Source: Tetracladium setigerum (taxonomy: Eukaryota > Ascomycota > Leotiomycetes > Helotiales). Taken from it: a stretch of DNA of 64,000 bases. The number at the start of each line of letters is the position of its first letter. Within the stretch, counting starts at the first letter, position 1. The notes below the pieces were generated by a model. The model did not search any database. It was not told where the DNA came from and saw only the letters and a list, made by a program, of their open reading frames with translations. The DNA lies in assembly GCA_031472005.1 (NCBI GenBank), contig PZJY01000002.1, positions 1,922,001-1,986,000 of the forward strand, given 5' to 3'. The translations under genes and the position numbers were made by a program. Below, in pieces: positions 45,933 to 58,260 of this stretch.

Positions 45933-46515
45933 TAAGAGCACGAGGAGGCTCAGACGAAGACTGGATTGGAGAGGGGTCGAATATGTGTTGGGCCAAAGCC
46001 TTTTCCGGTAGAGCAAGACGGAGGAGTTGTAAGATATAGGTGCGATACGGTGGGGCGACATCCTTCGAAGCCTCGGTTATAGCTTCGCAAAGTATTAAGA
46101 ATGAATGAGAATCAATCTAGTCGTCATCTCAAAAGTACTGTAAATGTCAAAGTAATGTGAAGGGTAGAGGCGTATCGTACGAGGAGTCAAGGAGGTTGAG
46201 GCTGGGACCGTTTGAATTATCCCACATCTTCGGAGAGTGTAGTGTGATAAATGCATATCGAAACGGGACGAGGCGTTGCTTTGCTGTCGAAGAGGATCGG
46301 TCAAGAATTTATGGAAAAGATGGCGAAGTTGTGTTGTTCCACAAGAATTGTATCATTTCGATGTCATGTGACAACGCGAATGTTGTTTTCGCGCTAGTGG
46401 CACGTCAGCTCAAACGTTGTTCAGGCACTCAAAGACCCATCAGCAACGCCCGAGGTTCGCGGATGTCTCTTCATTCAATGGAAAATGCACAGAGGAAGTG
46501 GTGCGTTCTCTCGAG
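45933..46515. other. Intergenic region upstream of polymerase kappa
   Basis: About 580 bases between two plus-strand genes. ORFs at 46095-46519 on both strands overlap each other and show no domain. Confidence 0.35.
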
Positions 46516-48418
46516 ATGACAACAGAACCTCCAGCTGAGGAGGTTTCCGACAAGGAACACGATACCCTCAAGTACTCGCTGCTAGGCCCGTCGCTGACAA
46601 AGTCTGGGCAAGAAAATGTTGATCAGCAGAAGGTTGGTTCTAAAACTGCCTTCTAACTCACATGCTAAATAGATTCAGGTCTCCGAGATAATTTACAATG
46701 CCTCCAAAGGCTCGAAATTCTTCAACAACGAAGAAGCGCGAGACAAGAACCTGACGACGAAAATCGAGCGCATATTGGCAAAGAAAGCACAGTTGGAGAA
46801 GATAGATTTGGCATCGGATAGGAGAAAGGCAGACGAATACATTGCGGAACTGGAACTCTCTCGCAACCTTTCACAAGTTCTGGTTCATATTGACTGCGAT
46901 GCTTTCTATGCGGCAGTGGAGGAGCTGGACCGACCAGAGTTAAAGGACTTACCCTTCTCTGTAGGAAAAGGGGTGCTCACAACATGCAACTACCATGCGC
47001 GCAAGTTTGGCTGCAGGAGTGGGATGGCTGGATTTGTGGCAAGGAAATTGTGCCCACAGTTGATTCAGATACCTCTGAATTTCGATAAATATACTGCAAA
47101 GGCGCAGGAGGTCCGGGAGATAATTGTCGATTACGATCCACGTTTTGAGAGCGCCAGTATCGACGAGGCGTATCTGAACATCACGGAATACTGCGAGAAG
47201 AATCAGATGAGTCCGGCGGAGGTGGTTGAGCAAATGAGGAAGGAGATCCACGAGAAGACGAAAATCACAGTTTCTGGTGGCATTGCCGCAAATGCGAAAC
47301 TCGCAAAGATTTGTTCGAATCAAAATAAGCCGAACGGTCAATTCTTACTCCCTAGTCATCGAACTGAAATCATGGCATTTATGCGCGATCTTCCAACGAG
47401 GAAAGTAAATGGCATTGGGAGAGTGTTCGAGAGAGAGCTGGGTGCCATTGGTATTCAAACATGTGGGGACATCTACGAGTACCGGCAATATCTCGCAAAA
47501 TTATTTGGCGAGAAAGCGTTTGCTTTTTTGATGCAATGCTACCTTGGTTTAGGTCGAACAAGTGTACAACCTGCAGAAGAGTATGAAAGGAAAAGTGTGG
47601 GCACCGAGAGCACATTTGGAGACATGAGCAACCCGGTCGAGCTGCGGGACAAACTGCGAGCCACGGCTGAGGAATTAGAGAAAGACATGATCCGAACACA
47701 GTTCAAAGGTCGTACTCTCTGCATAAAAATCAAGCTTCATACCTATGAGGTCTTCACTCGACAAACGGTTCTTCCCAAAGCTATTTTTCAGGCTGATGAC
47801 CTGTATAAGTATGCCGTCCCAATGCTTTCGAAACTGGAGCAAGAATTTCCTGGAATGAAATTACGGTTGATGGGCCTTCGCTGCACACATCTAGTCAGCA
47901 TGAAGAAGCCAGACACGATGTCATTTTTTGGATTTCGAAAACGAGCAACCGATGAATCCGACGATGGTATAATTTCCAATACTGCGAAAAGGAAAGCTGC
48001 TACTCAAGACGGTGATGATGCACAATGGGAAATATGGCCGGCTGAACTATTATTTGAGGACGCAGAAAGGCAAGAGCGAGAAGACGAACACGAAGCGCTC
48101 GAATCTCTCAGTCAGGAAATCGACAAACGGCGACATCATGGCAAGGAGATTGTCCCAAATCCAAAAAAGGAAGTGACGCCAGAAGAAGAATGGTGGGATT
48201 GTCCTATTTGTTCAAGACCGCAGACTGCAAATGAAAGGGAATTTAATGAGCATATTGATTTATGTCTTTCGAGGCAAACGATCCGAGATGTGGTGCAGGA
48301 AGCCGGTTCGAGGGACCACACCCCAGCTCTACCTCCTGCTGCCAAAAAAGCCAAGTCGGGGAAAGGAGTGGCTCCTGGAGATCCAAAACAGAGAAAGCTG
48401 TTTTTTGGAAATGTATAA
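46516..48418 (+). CDS. POLK: Y-family DNA polymerase kappa (DinB)
   Basis: Translesion polymerase in the nucleus. Exons 46516-46632 and 46673-48418 total 1863 nt, 620 residues. The conserved N-clasp is SKFFNNEEARDKNLTTKIER. Catalytic motifs: VLVHIDCDAFYAAVEELDRP with metal-binding Asp, TTCNYHARKFGCRSGMAG, and SIDEAYLNIT with the Asp-Glu pair; then ISGGIAANAKLAKICSNQNK-like helix-hairpin region and the little-finger block ESTFGDMSNPVELR. A Rad18-type ubiquitin-binding finger (CPICSRPQTANEREFNEHID then LC) lies near residue 548, and the end KQRKLFFGNV resembles a PCNA-interacting (PIP) tail. The first exon is short and its start is chosen at MTTEPPAEE; an in-frame upstream Met at 46417 seems less likely. 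Confidence 0.95.
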
Positions 48419-48637
48419 TTTCACGATCATGTCAATTTAAGCATAGCGACGGGTATAGGACATTTTGGAGAGGCGTTTGGAATTAGATATTTCCCTATCA
48501 AAACTAAGATTGCGCTTCCAATCGTTCATCATCGAACCCGTCGATCATCGTGCTATTCATTTTGTCTCATTTCTTCAGCCATCGTTGCAAGATTACCATC
48601 CCAACCCAGAGTACGCCAAATTCACACAATTCAACAA

Positions 48638-49294
48638 TCAAGCACCTCCCTCGCGTTTTGCATATTCCTCCTCGATGCGCTCCTCGTACAATTTATCGTT
48701 ATCCTTTATTGGGCTTGTAGGATCCTCCGTCAGGATGCCCTCCTTAATCAAATCTTCGGGTTTAGGTCGGTGTGAAATCTTTTCGTTAAGACTATCAGCG
48801 CGCATATGCTTTTCAAGTTCGCGTTGGTGGCCTTGGATTGCTGGTGCAGCAGTCGAGTCGGGAAGAATGTTGCCTTTAACCACGCCACTGTCAGTCCACT
48901 TCCCTTACGATCAGAATTGGAAAGGAAGGAAAGCACATACGCTCAACCAACTCTTCGCGCTGAGGACGTTTCTCCAAACCCTTCTTCAGGGAATCTACTG
49001 CGCGTTGACGTTCAAGTTCTTGTTGTGCCGCCTGCAGAGAACTGTGTTTTACCCCGCATTGTCAGCTTGAAACCTCTCTCGTAATCCTCCATCAAGTGTG
49101 AATGAGGCATCAGAAAGAACATACGGGGCAGCATTTGTATCCAAGAGGATATGTCTATCCTTCAACTCTTGAGGATCAGGTCGGTGTTGAAGATGCTTCT
49201 CCAGCGAGTTCTGGCGGACATGGCCTGGTCTGTTGATGGGGGAGATGGAGGATTCGTCGATGACGGCGGAGCGAGCTTCGTTTTCTTCTGCCAT
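48638..49294 (-). CDS. RPEL-repeat protein
   Basis: Exons 49294-49125, 49041-48941 and 48873-48638 sum to 507 nt, 168 residues. Three RPEL-type repeats follow each other at ~45-residue spacing: LEKHLQHRPDPQELKDRHIL, LKKGLEKRPQREELVERNIL and LNEKISHRPKPEDLIKEGIL. RPEL motifs bind G-actin in animals (family knowledge); fungal three-repeat proteins of this small size are uncharacterised as far as I know. N-terminus MAEENEARSAVIDESSIS is acidic and Ser-rich; C-terminus ends YEERIEEEYAKREGGA. The third repeat is assembled across an intron whose acceptor is ttaaag and whose branch is CTGAC. Frame intact. Converges on polymerase kappa with 220 bases between stops. Confidence 0.88.
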
Positions 49295-49560
49295 TCTGAA
49301 GTTTGTGCTTTGGGTTTGTATATAAGTTTGAGCTTTGAGCTTTGAGATTTGAGTTTGTAGATTTGTTTGTTTTGGTTCGGGGAAGTGGTGAGGGAGTTCG
49401 CGGTTTTGTTGTTGGTCAGGTCCGGAGCGTCCTTGATAGCTCTTGGAGCTCTCCCCACAGCAACAGAGGATGACGTGGGTGTGGGGAAAAACTGCAGGCA
49501 GGGATTTGTGACCTCCACGTGACCTGTCACCTCATATCATAATTCACTGAGGTCACTTTC

Positions 49561-50488
49561 TCAAGACTTCAGCTCTTGAATCTGCGGATTCCAGGGATCG
49601 AAGTTCTCTTGTGTTGTTCGTCCTTCCTGGATTCTTTTGCTTTTTGCTCGGTACCCTCTCGCCGAGAGAGCAAGTGCTGTCGTCAATTTATCCCTCAGTC
49701 TGCTGATTTGGATCATGACATCGAATTCTTCGCCTGAGTAAGGACATACTTGAGTCCCCATAGCGTTTCCCTGTAGCAAACCTCCTCAGCAGTTCCAGTC
49801 GCTACATACAGCAAAGCTCTTGCAAGCAACCAAAATATCATCATCCAACTTTGCTCCTGGCTCTACACCGGACACCCACATACGTCAAAGGGAGGATCCC
49901 TTCGCTCACCTTAGCATCTCGGTCGGAGCAGACCAACCACCTTTGTTGCTAGTAATGAGGCGAATCATATCCAGTGTGACTTTTCAGGGGAGCGGATGCT
50001 CGTCGGGTGATTAGCTTGAGTGCCATAGTGGTTGAACTGTAGGGGAGTTTCTTGAAGTGGATGAGCAGACTGAGAAGATCAATGACGATGCCTATGAATT
50101 AGGGAAGAGCTCATCGGGACACCTCCAGTGCGATAGCCACCTTTGCCGCAACTGAGTTCTTCGTCTGTTTGAAAAGTCCGCGACAAACTTGCAATTGCTT
50201 GTGTCTCTTTAGGGACAATGAAGGGTTTGAGAATAGTAGTAGTAGCCTCTAATTCAATATGATAGCGGAAGGTCGAGGGAAATGGCGATGACGAAGTAAT
50301 CCGACTTTCCAGAAAGTGGGCAATGAACGGACCTGTCCGGACGTCTTGTTTTTGGTTGTTTTGGCTATCGTTGTTACTTGAGAATTTCCATTGTTCTTTT
50401 GGTTTTTGTTACAAGTTGCGCTTTACTTTTCTTTTGCCGTTTATTTGTTGGCATGTATGGAATTATGTACCTCTTCAAAGGCAGGCAT
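49561..50488 (-). pseudogene. Fragmented unknown gene (broken frame or sequence errors)
   Basis: Several coding-like blocks in different minus-strand frames, in order: a possible start at 50488 (MPAFEE then donor GTACAT); an open block without ATG (GPFIAHFLESRITSSSPFPS, then TTTILKPFIVPKETQAIASL, RTFQTDEELSCGKGGYRTGG); HPLQETPLQFNHYGTQANHP; VTLDMIRLITSNKGGWSAPT; and a cleanly spliced end (MWVSGVEPGAKLDDDILVAC, donor GTATGT at 49809, acceptor ctacag, GNAMGTQVCPYSGEEFDVMI to QIQELKS stop at 49561). The last two exons alone could encode a 93-residue protein from the ATG at 49881. At least two frame changes separate the blocks. Given the homopolymer gaps elsewhere it may be a real gene; a pseudogene is equally possible. 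No family recognised. Confidence 0.42.
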
Positions 50489-52313
50489 TGTGATCGGATG
50501 CAACCTCTAATGCATTGCTGTTGTTCGGTTCCGTTCGATGGACAGGCACAGTGTAACTCTGCATAGTTTGCAGAAGTAGTCTTTTTGTTCCAAGTTGCAA
50601 GGATGCAGCATGAAATCGTTTGAAGTCTGCATTCAGATCTTATTGCAACCTTCTTATCAAGGGATGAGTTTGCTGAGTAATATCTTGCTCATACGGAGAC
50701 CTTGTGGTTTCTGTGAAAGAATGATCCAACGCGTCCGTAAGTTGATCTGAAAAATACCCGAATCAGAACAACTTATCTTGGAAACCAGCATCCATCCGTT
50801 TCTTGGAGCTTTCCCATCCTGGTGTACGTTGAAGGATGATTAAAGTTTAGCTCGAGATATCTCATACCCCATTGAGATGTATTACTCGCCTCTCTAATTT
50901 CAAGGTTAAGAGTCTTCGGATTTCTATACCCAACAAGTGCTAATGAGACGATAGGACGATAAGCGTAAAAATATTGGAAATTATCCATTTTTTTCTTTAG
51001 ATCATTGCTTTCGAAGTGGGACTTAACTATCCACTCGAATGATTCTAGGCAGAGAAATAGAGGCAGGAGATCTTGTCATACGATCCAGCAATCGAATCAT
51101 TGCCCTAATAGGGTCTCTTCTGCATTCCCATTTTTCGCTCATTGTAATTACCTATGTTATCCGCCCTTGAATCCAGCTCTGTTTTGTCACATTAATCCAC
51201 TTCACGACCGATATTCAATCTGCTCTCGCATCATAATCAGATACACTCCATTGTCTAAGGTTGAAATAAGCATTTGAGCTCCAACAGCCTGATCTTGCCA
51301 AAGATTCAGGGCTTCGCTTAGGGGGTAAAACACCAAATTTTCGATCGCAATATGGAACATGGAAGCATCACCTTCATCACGTCCAATGAAAACGTTTGAT
51401 GTAACAAACGTAAGTCTGAAGACTAAGAGGTGTACACGCTATCAGCTGAAGAATCCATGTCGGTACATACTGTACGGCCATGCATGACCGCTGTTGCATA
51501 TTTGACAAGCTTGGCATGCCAAAAATGACAAGACCTGCATAAGCGAACCAAAACATCCCCCGGTAAACATCCCTACCACTATCTGTTGAATCGAGAATAC
51601 CAATCCCAATTTGTACTTAGTATCATGTTCATGGATCTGAGCTGTTCTCCCCCACGTGGGAGATGGGGCCATCAGATCACCCAAAGCATGTTTTCGGTAG
51701 CCGGAACATCAATCTTGGAGAAACCAAGACTTCGGGTTTGCTTCATCTTACATATGTGAATTGAGATATTCCATATTCGTTCTTACGAGCCTAACGCCTG
51801 CAGATTGATTGAAGGGTTGAGGCACAGTTGCACTACATGAGAAGGTCGAAACGCAACATCGAACACTTTGCCATGAACCAATCAACGTGAAGACAACATT
51901 TCGACCAATTGACGGGAGGACGATGACTTCGAAGTTGATGTTAGCGGTGAGTCTAGAACGCCTCAAAAATACTCTCGCGGCATCAAAGAGCAATGACAAG
52001 GGATGGAATCGAGAAATTGTTGCTCCCAAACTGCTAGACGAACTGATTTTTGTGTCAGCACCGCAAGCCACCCAATCCACGAGAGCATTTTACGAATCAC
52101 AATCATTCAAACAGTTGCAACTCATGTCATGTGTGGTCCACGCCTTTGAATTGGCTTGATACTCCTCGTATGTACCTTTATGGGCAGCTCGAAAACTCCA
52201 TTTCTAACGAGTACAAAGACCTTGCATTTCCCCCAAAAATATGCTCTTCACTCCTCACCTCCAGAACCAATATCTGAACACCACTGAGAACGGCAGTTCC
52301 TCTCTCTCTCAAT
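50489..52313. other. Gene-poor 1.8 kb upstream of the peroxidase
   Basis: AT-rich with short ORFs on both strands. A minus-strand ORF at 51442-51684 (MGDLMAPSPTWGRTAQIHEH) and a plus ORF at 51887-52159 have no recognisable domain and I do not call them. Peroxidase promoter expected at the right end. Confidence 0.35.
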
Positions 52314-54328
52314 ATGTTATTCCTCGCCTTGATTCCACTGCTCGCCCAGTTTCCGAGTCTCGCCCATGCGCAGGCTGCGGATGCCAATGGCGTTACTCTC
52401 GCTGACAAAATCGAAGCCATGGAGCTGAGATTGTTGCAACCAGGCAGTATCGATTTTCCTGTCCATCCTTGCAGTAACAATCTGTTCAGAAATCCCGATG
52501 AGGGTGAGCAAACGGCTGCTCAATGGGTCCGAATCATTTTCCATGATGCAATTACTCATGATCTAACGACGGGTCTGGGGTTAGTTCGAGCTATACCTTC
52601 TACTACTTCAATTTGCTGACCAATGTAGCGGACTTGATGCATCAATTGGTTTTGAAGGAGATCGCGAAGAGAACATTGGCATGTTCGTCGATGCTTCAAT
52701 TGGTGATGTACGTTCGTTTTGACGCCAAAGTTTGATGGTTGGTTTCGCTGACGAAAGTAGTTCGCTATACACTCCAGTATCTACAGATCTACCTCTGATG
52801 TGATTGCACTGGTACGTCTTCTGAATGAAGGAATGTTACTTTGGTTTTCTGACAGTAATGCAGGGACTGGCTGCAAGCATGATCTCCTGTGATACCACAC
52901 AGCCATTAATCAAACTCCGTGCTGGACGTATTGATGCAACTGGTCCAGGTCCATCAGGCGTTCCAGGTCCATTTGACTCTCTTGAATTTGCCACCAATGC
53001 GTTCGCGAAGGCTGGCTTCAACCAAGCTGAAATGATTCAGTCCATGTGGGTTCCCCAAGTACACACAGCATATTCGTTCAGGACTTATCGAAATCTAGTG
53101 CTTGTGGCCATTCACTCGGAGCAGTACACAGAATCAACTTCCCAGATATTGGTATGTGCCACCCAATTAGATCAAAATCAGCTTATATTTCTGACACCAT
53201 CAAATAGTTGGCCCCGAAGTTGTCACCGCAGGGTAAGCACGCTCTTCTTTTGCGAAAATTTCGAAAAAATACTGATTAAACAGCCTTCACGGGAATGACA
53301 CATTTGATTCCACACCATTCAACTTTGATAATATGGTTGTGAATGAATATCTGACAGGTACCGGTCGTAAAGGTGGACCATTGGTCGTGGGTGCGAACGT
53401 CAGCGCTCGCTCTGATTTCCGAATCTACAATTCCGATCGCAACGTCACGATGCAGAATTTAAACTCACCCAACACTTTCCGAACCACTTGCTTCAAGGTT
53501 TTCGAAAAGTTGCTCGACACTGTTCCAAGTAATGTTGTACTTTCCGAACCAATCGTTCCCCGCCAATGGATCCTTCGCGACGGAAATCTCGACCTCGATA
53601 ACAACAACGTCGTGAGATACGTAGGTCTGATCAACACTCATCACAAGACTGAAGTAGCGCCTGCTCAAGCTTCATGGTTCTTTGGCACCAATGGAGGTGG
53701 AAACACAGGCACTCAACTAAGTGGCACTGGCTGTAAGACCTCTTTACCCTGCTTCAAATGAACTGCAACAACTAATACCAATGAAACCACAGTCCCCCAC
53801 AATGCCAATCCCACCTCCCCACTCTATACCGCCTTTGGTCCTCTTACAGACTATCCCTTCAACCAAAGTCTCGGTCACAGTCCGTTGGACGTCACAACCT
53901 TCAACATCGCGCGTGCATCCGCACCCACCACATCCATCTACTCCAAAAACATCTTCCCTTCCATCTTTATCCTTGTCACCAAATCCTTCACCAACTTTGC
54001 ACAGGGCCCAGACGGCATCTTCGCCAACACTGTCGTTGTCCGTGCGGCTGTGCGCACCACGCTCGCTTCGGGCACTTTTACTGCAACTTTGTACTACCCA
54101 TCTAAACAAGAAGTCAGTCTAGCGCCAAAGTTCGTGCGCAAGACAGTCAATTTGACCCAAGGAGCGGTTAGAGGGTCATATACGATTTATGAGGGAGTCG
54201 TTGTAACAGATCAGCTTCTTGCGCAAGGGGACTCGCACATTGATGTCCAGAAGGGTGCGCTGAAGAGTGCGAAGGTCAATCTACGAAGCTTTTCGACATG
54301 TTCTACCCAACCTATTACTGATTGTTAA
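52314..54328 (+). CDS. Secreted haem peroxidase (AA2 / class II-like)
   Basis: Eight exons: 52314-52579, 52629-52707, 52761-52811, 52864-53045, 53099-53151, 53208-53232, 53284-53732 and 53793-54328; total 1641 nt, 546 residues, frame intact. Signal peptide MLFLALIPLLAQFPSLAHAQ. Distal haem pocket AAQWVRIIFHDAITHDLTTG (Arg and His present; the residue after HD is Ala, not Cys). Then GLDASIGFEGDREENIG, GLAASMISCDT, LRAGRIDATGPGPSGVPGP, and the proximal His in ACGHSLGAVHRINFPDI, which is only seen after splicing a 53-base intron. Then FDNMVVNEYLTGTGRKGGPL. The C-terminal ~180 residues (from PHNANPTSPLYTAFG) lack haem motifs. Substrate unknown; no lignin-peroxidase Trp or Mn site was checked. Convergent with the MFS gene. 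Confidence 0.9.
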
Positions 54329-54687
54329 GGGCTTGGATTTGTTGTGGGAGTAGAGGTATGAGCTGAGATGAGAAGCTGGGAAGATGCGTTGACTTTGGTT
54401 CGGGACTTGTAACCCTCAGGAGTAACTGAATTGGGGCGTTTGATTGGATGCAGAGATTGATTACTTTCACATACAACAGATATTAGTTTGTTCTGAATTT
54501 TGAAGATGATGTCTATTTACAGAAACATTATGTGTGCAAGTATGGCAGTGTGCTGGATTTCGGCTTGGTTCTGAGCCTCGGTTCTTGCTTGTAGATATAA
54601 TCCAATCTATCAATTATCATCATATGTACCTTCCTTTCTACGTATACTTACAAGAACTCCTCCCATAGTCACCCTTCACATAATTCC
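54329..54687. terminator. Convergent 3' intergenic region peroxidase / MFS
   Basis: About 360 bases between converging stop codons; AT-rich, no gene seen. Confidence 0.4.
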
Positions 54688-56555
54688 TCACAGATCCTTG
54701 ATCTCAAACTTCTTCCTCAATTGCTCCCCATACCGATTAATCACAACAGGCACTGGCAACATCGCAAAAGCCACCAAAGCCAGCAATGTACTTCCCCAAC
54801 CCAAACCCAGCTGCGCATACATCTTCTGTCCACAAAGCGGCAAAACCGCACCCATCACACTTCTTATGACAGTATTCGCCGCAAGAGCCGAGGCAGCATA
54901 CACCGAAAAAGCATCGATTAGGTAAGTGGAAATACACATAAAGGCCATCAAATTCCCCAAACCCACAACTCCTGTTGCCACAATTGGCACGATCCAGTGT
55001 ACAGCGTAATGGGTTGTCCAGGCGTAGATTATGAGACCGATGGGAATGCAAGGGGCAGTGTAAATCATCATTGGAAGGCGGAACTCGGGTTGTATGAAAG
55101 CCGTTGTTCCAACAACGAAGGAGGGGTCGAGTTCTGCTTTTGCGGTGGCGGATTTCATTGCCTTGTCAGATGTGATTGCAAATACTGCTACACCAACAAG
55201 CGAGCCAACTCCAAGACCGAGATAGGTGAGTCCCACAGAACCGGATGAAAATCCATATGTTCCCTCGAATACTAAAGGGAAGGTCGTAAAAAGCAAATAA
55301 AGGTACCCGTATATCACACCAACGTACACACTTGTCGACAGCACGATGGGAGAGTATATCAACATGCGCGCCGGACGGATGATGGAGCGAAGGAAGAAAT
55401 CTCGCGGGCTTAACCCATGGTCTAGTTTGGAGCGGAGGAGAGGATTGGACGTTTCTTTGCGAAGGAGGTTTGTTTTCCTTTGGAGAATAACGGGTGCGTA
55501 TGTTTCACGCATGAAGATAAAGCCGAGGCAGGTACAGATGCCAGAGATTATGGAGAGGACCCAGAAGACCCAACGCCAGCCGAGGGATTGTGAGAGGTAG
55601 CCACCTGCGACAGGGCCGATAATTGGACTGATGTTGTCAGCGATTAATAAGATTGAGTGAAGTTGGAAGGGCAAAATAAAGAACATTGACACACCCTATA
55701 ATCGGCCCCATCGCAAATCCTGACATTGCCTTGGCTCTTTTCGCTTGCTCTACCATATCTGCAATTGTACCACCACCTGTGTTCTTGAGTTTAATCATCT
55801 GTCGAGTGGTTTGACTGGGAACAGACTTACCATTTGTTAATGGTGCACTGCCAAACATGCCAGCCATGAAGCGAAATGCAATAAGCATGTTGAGATTTGT
55901 CGCCAATGCACAAGCAATGGTAAAGGCTAAAAAGCAGACGTTACAGATATGATATACTGGTAACCGTCCGTATACTTCACTCAATGGTGCGAAGGCCAGA
56001 GGACCAACTGCGAAACCCAAGACGTAGACTAGGGAGCCCGTCGGTCAGTTTTTGAATTCGGGTTGACTCTCACAACATACCTGAGACTACAAAGCTTCCA
56101 AGCTCTCGACTCCTACTCTCAAACTCTCTCATGAGATCCGGAACTCCAGGTGCAAACATCGAAGAAGCTAGAGGGGTCACGAAGCATATCGCCGATACCA
56201 ATCCAATGTTCAACAGCTTGACGTTTGGGCTGAAGTTTAGAGGGTTAGAGGAGTCTTCTGGCCCATCCCACCAAACGACATTTGGGTCAATTGGCTCAGC
56301 TGTGGTGTCGCCTGCCCCTTTTTCTGTGGCTTCTGCTCCTTTGGCGATTGAGTTTCTTGTGGATGGCCTGTCGGATGCAATGGAATCTGTTGGTGGAGGA
56401 GAGATCTGACCTCCATTTGCCGCGCTTTTTTGTTTCTTGATGTCCAAATCACTGGGATATTGGTCATCTGCTACGTATTCTGATGACCTGGTATGGTTAT
56501 CATCACCCGGGTTGATTGCCTTCTCAGGAAGTGTCGATGAACTCGTTGAAGCCAT
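54688..56555 (-). CDS. MFS drug:H+ antiporter, DHA1 type
   Basis: Exons 56555-56081, 56028-55831, 55776-55695 and 55627-54688 total 1695 nt, 564 residues, intact. A ~95-residue hydrophilic N-terminus leads to VVWWDGPEDSSNPLNFSPNV, the typical entry to the first helix. DHA1 markers: PLSEVYGRLPVYHICNVCF (loop 2-3 motif), FRFMAGMFGSAPLTNG-GGTIADM (split by an intron), and MGPIIGPIIGPVAGGYLSQS (motif C, antiporter signature), then GWRWVFWVLSIISGICTC. Twelve hydrophobic segments can be counted. Substrates of such plasma-membrane exporters range from fungicides to polyamines and toxins; none can be assigned. The neighbour peroxidase is convergent and need not be functionally linked. Confidence 0.92.
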
Positions 56556-58051
56556 CGTGCTTCGCTTAGAATCGTGATAGTCAGCATCTCAATCAAGGCT
56601 TGGAATCCTTAATAAGCGAAAAGAAACAAGCATTGCCACCAAGATAAAGCCATGGATAATGTTCAAAATGGCTTCGGGGGATATATTTGTTTATTGTCTC
56701 ACTCACCAATTGGGTTTCGGGAGGAACCGTGCCAAGAATGAGGGGTACAGTCTTCGGAGAAAACGACCTCAAACAATCCAAGCCTTGTCCTTCAGCCTGA
56801 TGTAAATGGCATTTCCCAAGCCTTTGATGAAAATTAAAAGCGATGCTGAGGTGATTGAAATCTGTGCTCTTCAAACCAAGGAAAAGAATGTGAGGGGTTC
56901 TCAGATCATATATCAGGGGACGGAAAATCGGCAGTTTAATTAGCTGGTTGATGAATTTAGGCAACTCATAAATCCGGGACGGAAGTAGAAGAGGTGCATA
57001 ACGTTATGCAAACATTATGCAAGCTGCTTGTGGAACGGAACGTCAAATAAACATGTATTAGTTCCCTTGTTGTCTTTCCATAACAGAATAATAATATTGC
57101 TAAGATCTACTCTCGGACTTTTTTTCGCGGAACGATTTCCCTCCAACTCAGCCTCGAATAGTTGAAATATCCTGAACCTGTATCTATCTAGTTAGAACAC
57201 CGGAACGGAAAAGTATCACTATCGTTTATGCGACGAATTTGTTGACTCAAGGGCTAAGATGTTTTCTAGGATCGAGATATCACAAATCTGAGATATGCCC
57301 TCGAGAATAAAGGTATCATCAGTAAGTGAACACAGAACCTAATACAGAGAGGTACTTTGAACACTTTATTTACATATATAGACCAACCGAAAGATTCAAA
57401 ACAAAGCTTAAACGAGCTTTCCCGCTTCTGAAGCTCGGCGGTCTTCCGCGTTGAATTCCAATTGCAACACCCTCTCCACTTGAAAGCCTAACAAAAAATT
57501 CCAAAAATCAAAACACCTCCGACACATTTTTCAAAATTTAAATGGGGAAAAAAGAAAACAAAAATTTTGCCACCGAAGCAAAACAACTCCCCGTGATGCA
57601 AGGGGCGAACGAACCTTGGCAACGAGCCAGAAGTTTGATTTCAATGCTGAGAAGTTGACTTATTTTGATTTATATAAGTATCTGGATGGTGGAGAGGCGG
57701 GAAGGTGAAGAGGAGGTGGAGCTCGGCGGGGGAAGTGGGGACTTGGGGGTGGAGTACCCGAGTAAGCGAGAGATGGAGATTGGATCTCTTTATTTCATCG
57801 GGTAGGGCTATGCTAGTGAAAGATTCTTTTTTGGTGTGAAAGGAAATAGGCCGAGTCTTTTCTTTATAGCACGATAATATGGTCAAATTGGTTGCCAAAC
57901 GAAAACAAGTTGACGATCAGAGGAAACAATTCCTCTTGTCGCACATAATGTGTATCTCTGCGTCGAGAGACGCACCCTGTGACGAGACACTATCGGTCTG
58001 TGAATTCAATTAATTCTAAATATATAAATCTATTTGAAATTCAAACCTCCG
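56556..58051. other. Intergenic region between MFS gene and the accessory island
   Basis: About 1.5 kb, AT-rich. MFS promoter at the left. ORFs at 56593-56964 (minus, 123 codons) and 57641-57898 (minus) have no domain features. Marks the boundary between ordinary genes and the repeat/NLR island. Confidence 0.4.
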
Positions 58052-58260
58052 CTACTCTCCCCTCCCCCTCCGAATGTAATACAGTAGGTCCAAAGTTACT
58101 ATAGTGGCGATGGTTGACAGCCAACTAGAGAGCTAGGTTCAGGCCCACTGTATTACATTCGGAGGGGAGGGGTAGAGTACTGGACAGCCAACTTTCAGTG
58201 TAGAATAGAGTTAAGTTTAAGGCCCACCTTTTACATTCGGCACGGAGGGGGGGGGGAGTA
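58052..58260. repeat. MITE-like repeat with inverted and direct copies
   Basis: Left arm 58052-58088 (ctccgaatgtaatacagt core, preceded by C/T-rich gctactctcccctcccc) is an inverted match to 58143-58180 (actgtattacattcggag followed by gggaggggtagagtac). The perfect core is 18 bases, the imperfect arms nearly 40. The right arm is itself partly repeated in direct orientation at 58181-58260: both units begin gacagccaact, pass through aggcccac, then tacattcgg and end in a G-rich run plus agtac. The last run has ten G (58247-58256). The arrangement suggests a small non-autonomous inverted-repeat element, possibly with a tandem half copy. Confidence 0.6.

Noticed and set aside
51442..51684. 80-codon minus-strand ORF with short hydrophobic stretch
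   Set aside because: No conserved motif or supporting splice sites; could not separate from noise.
56593..56964. 123-codon minus-strand ORF upstream of the MFS gene
   Set aside because: Lies in the MFS promoter, no recognisable domain, irregular composition; vague resemblance to a 2EXR-like start did not hold up.
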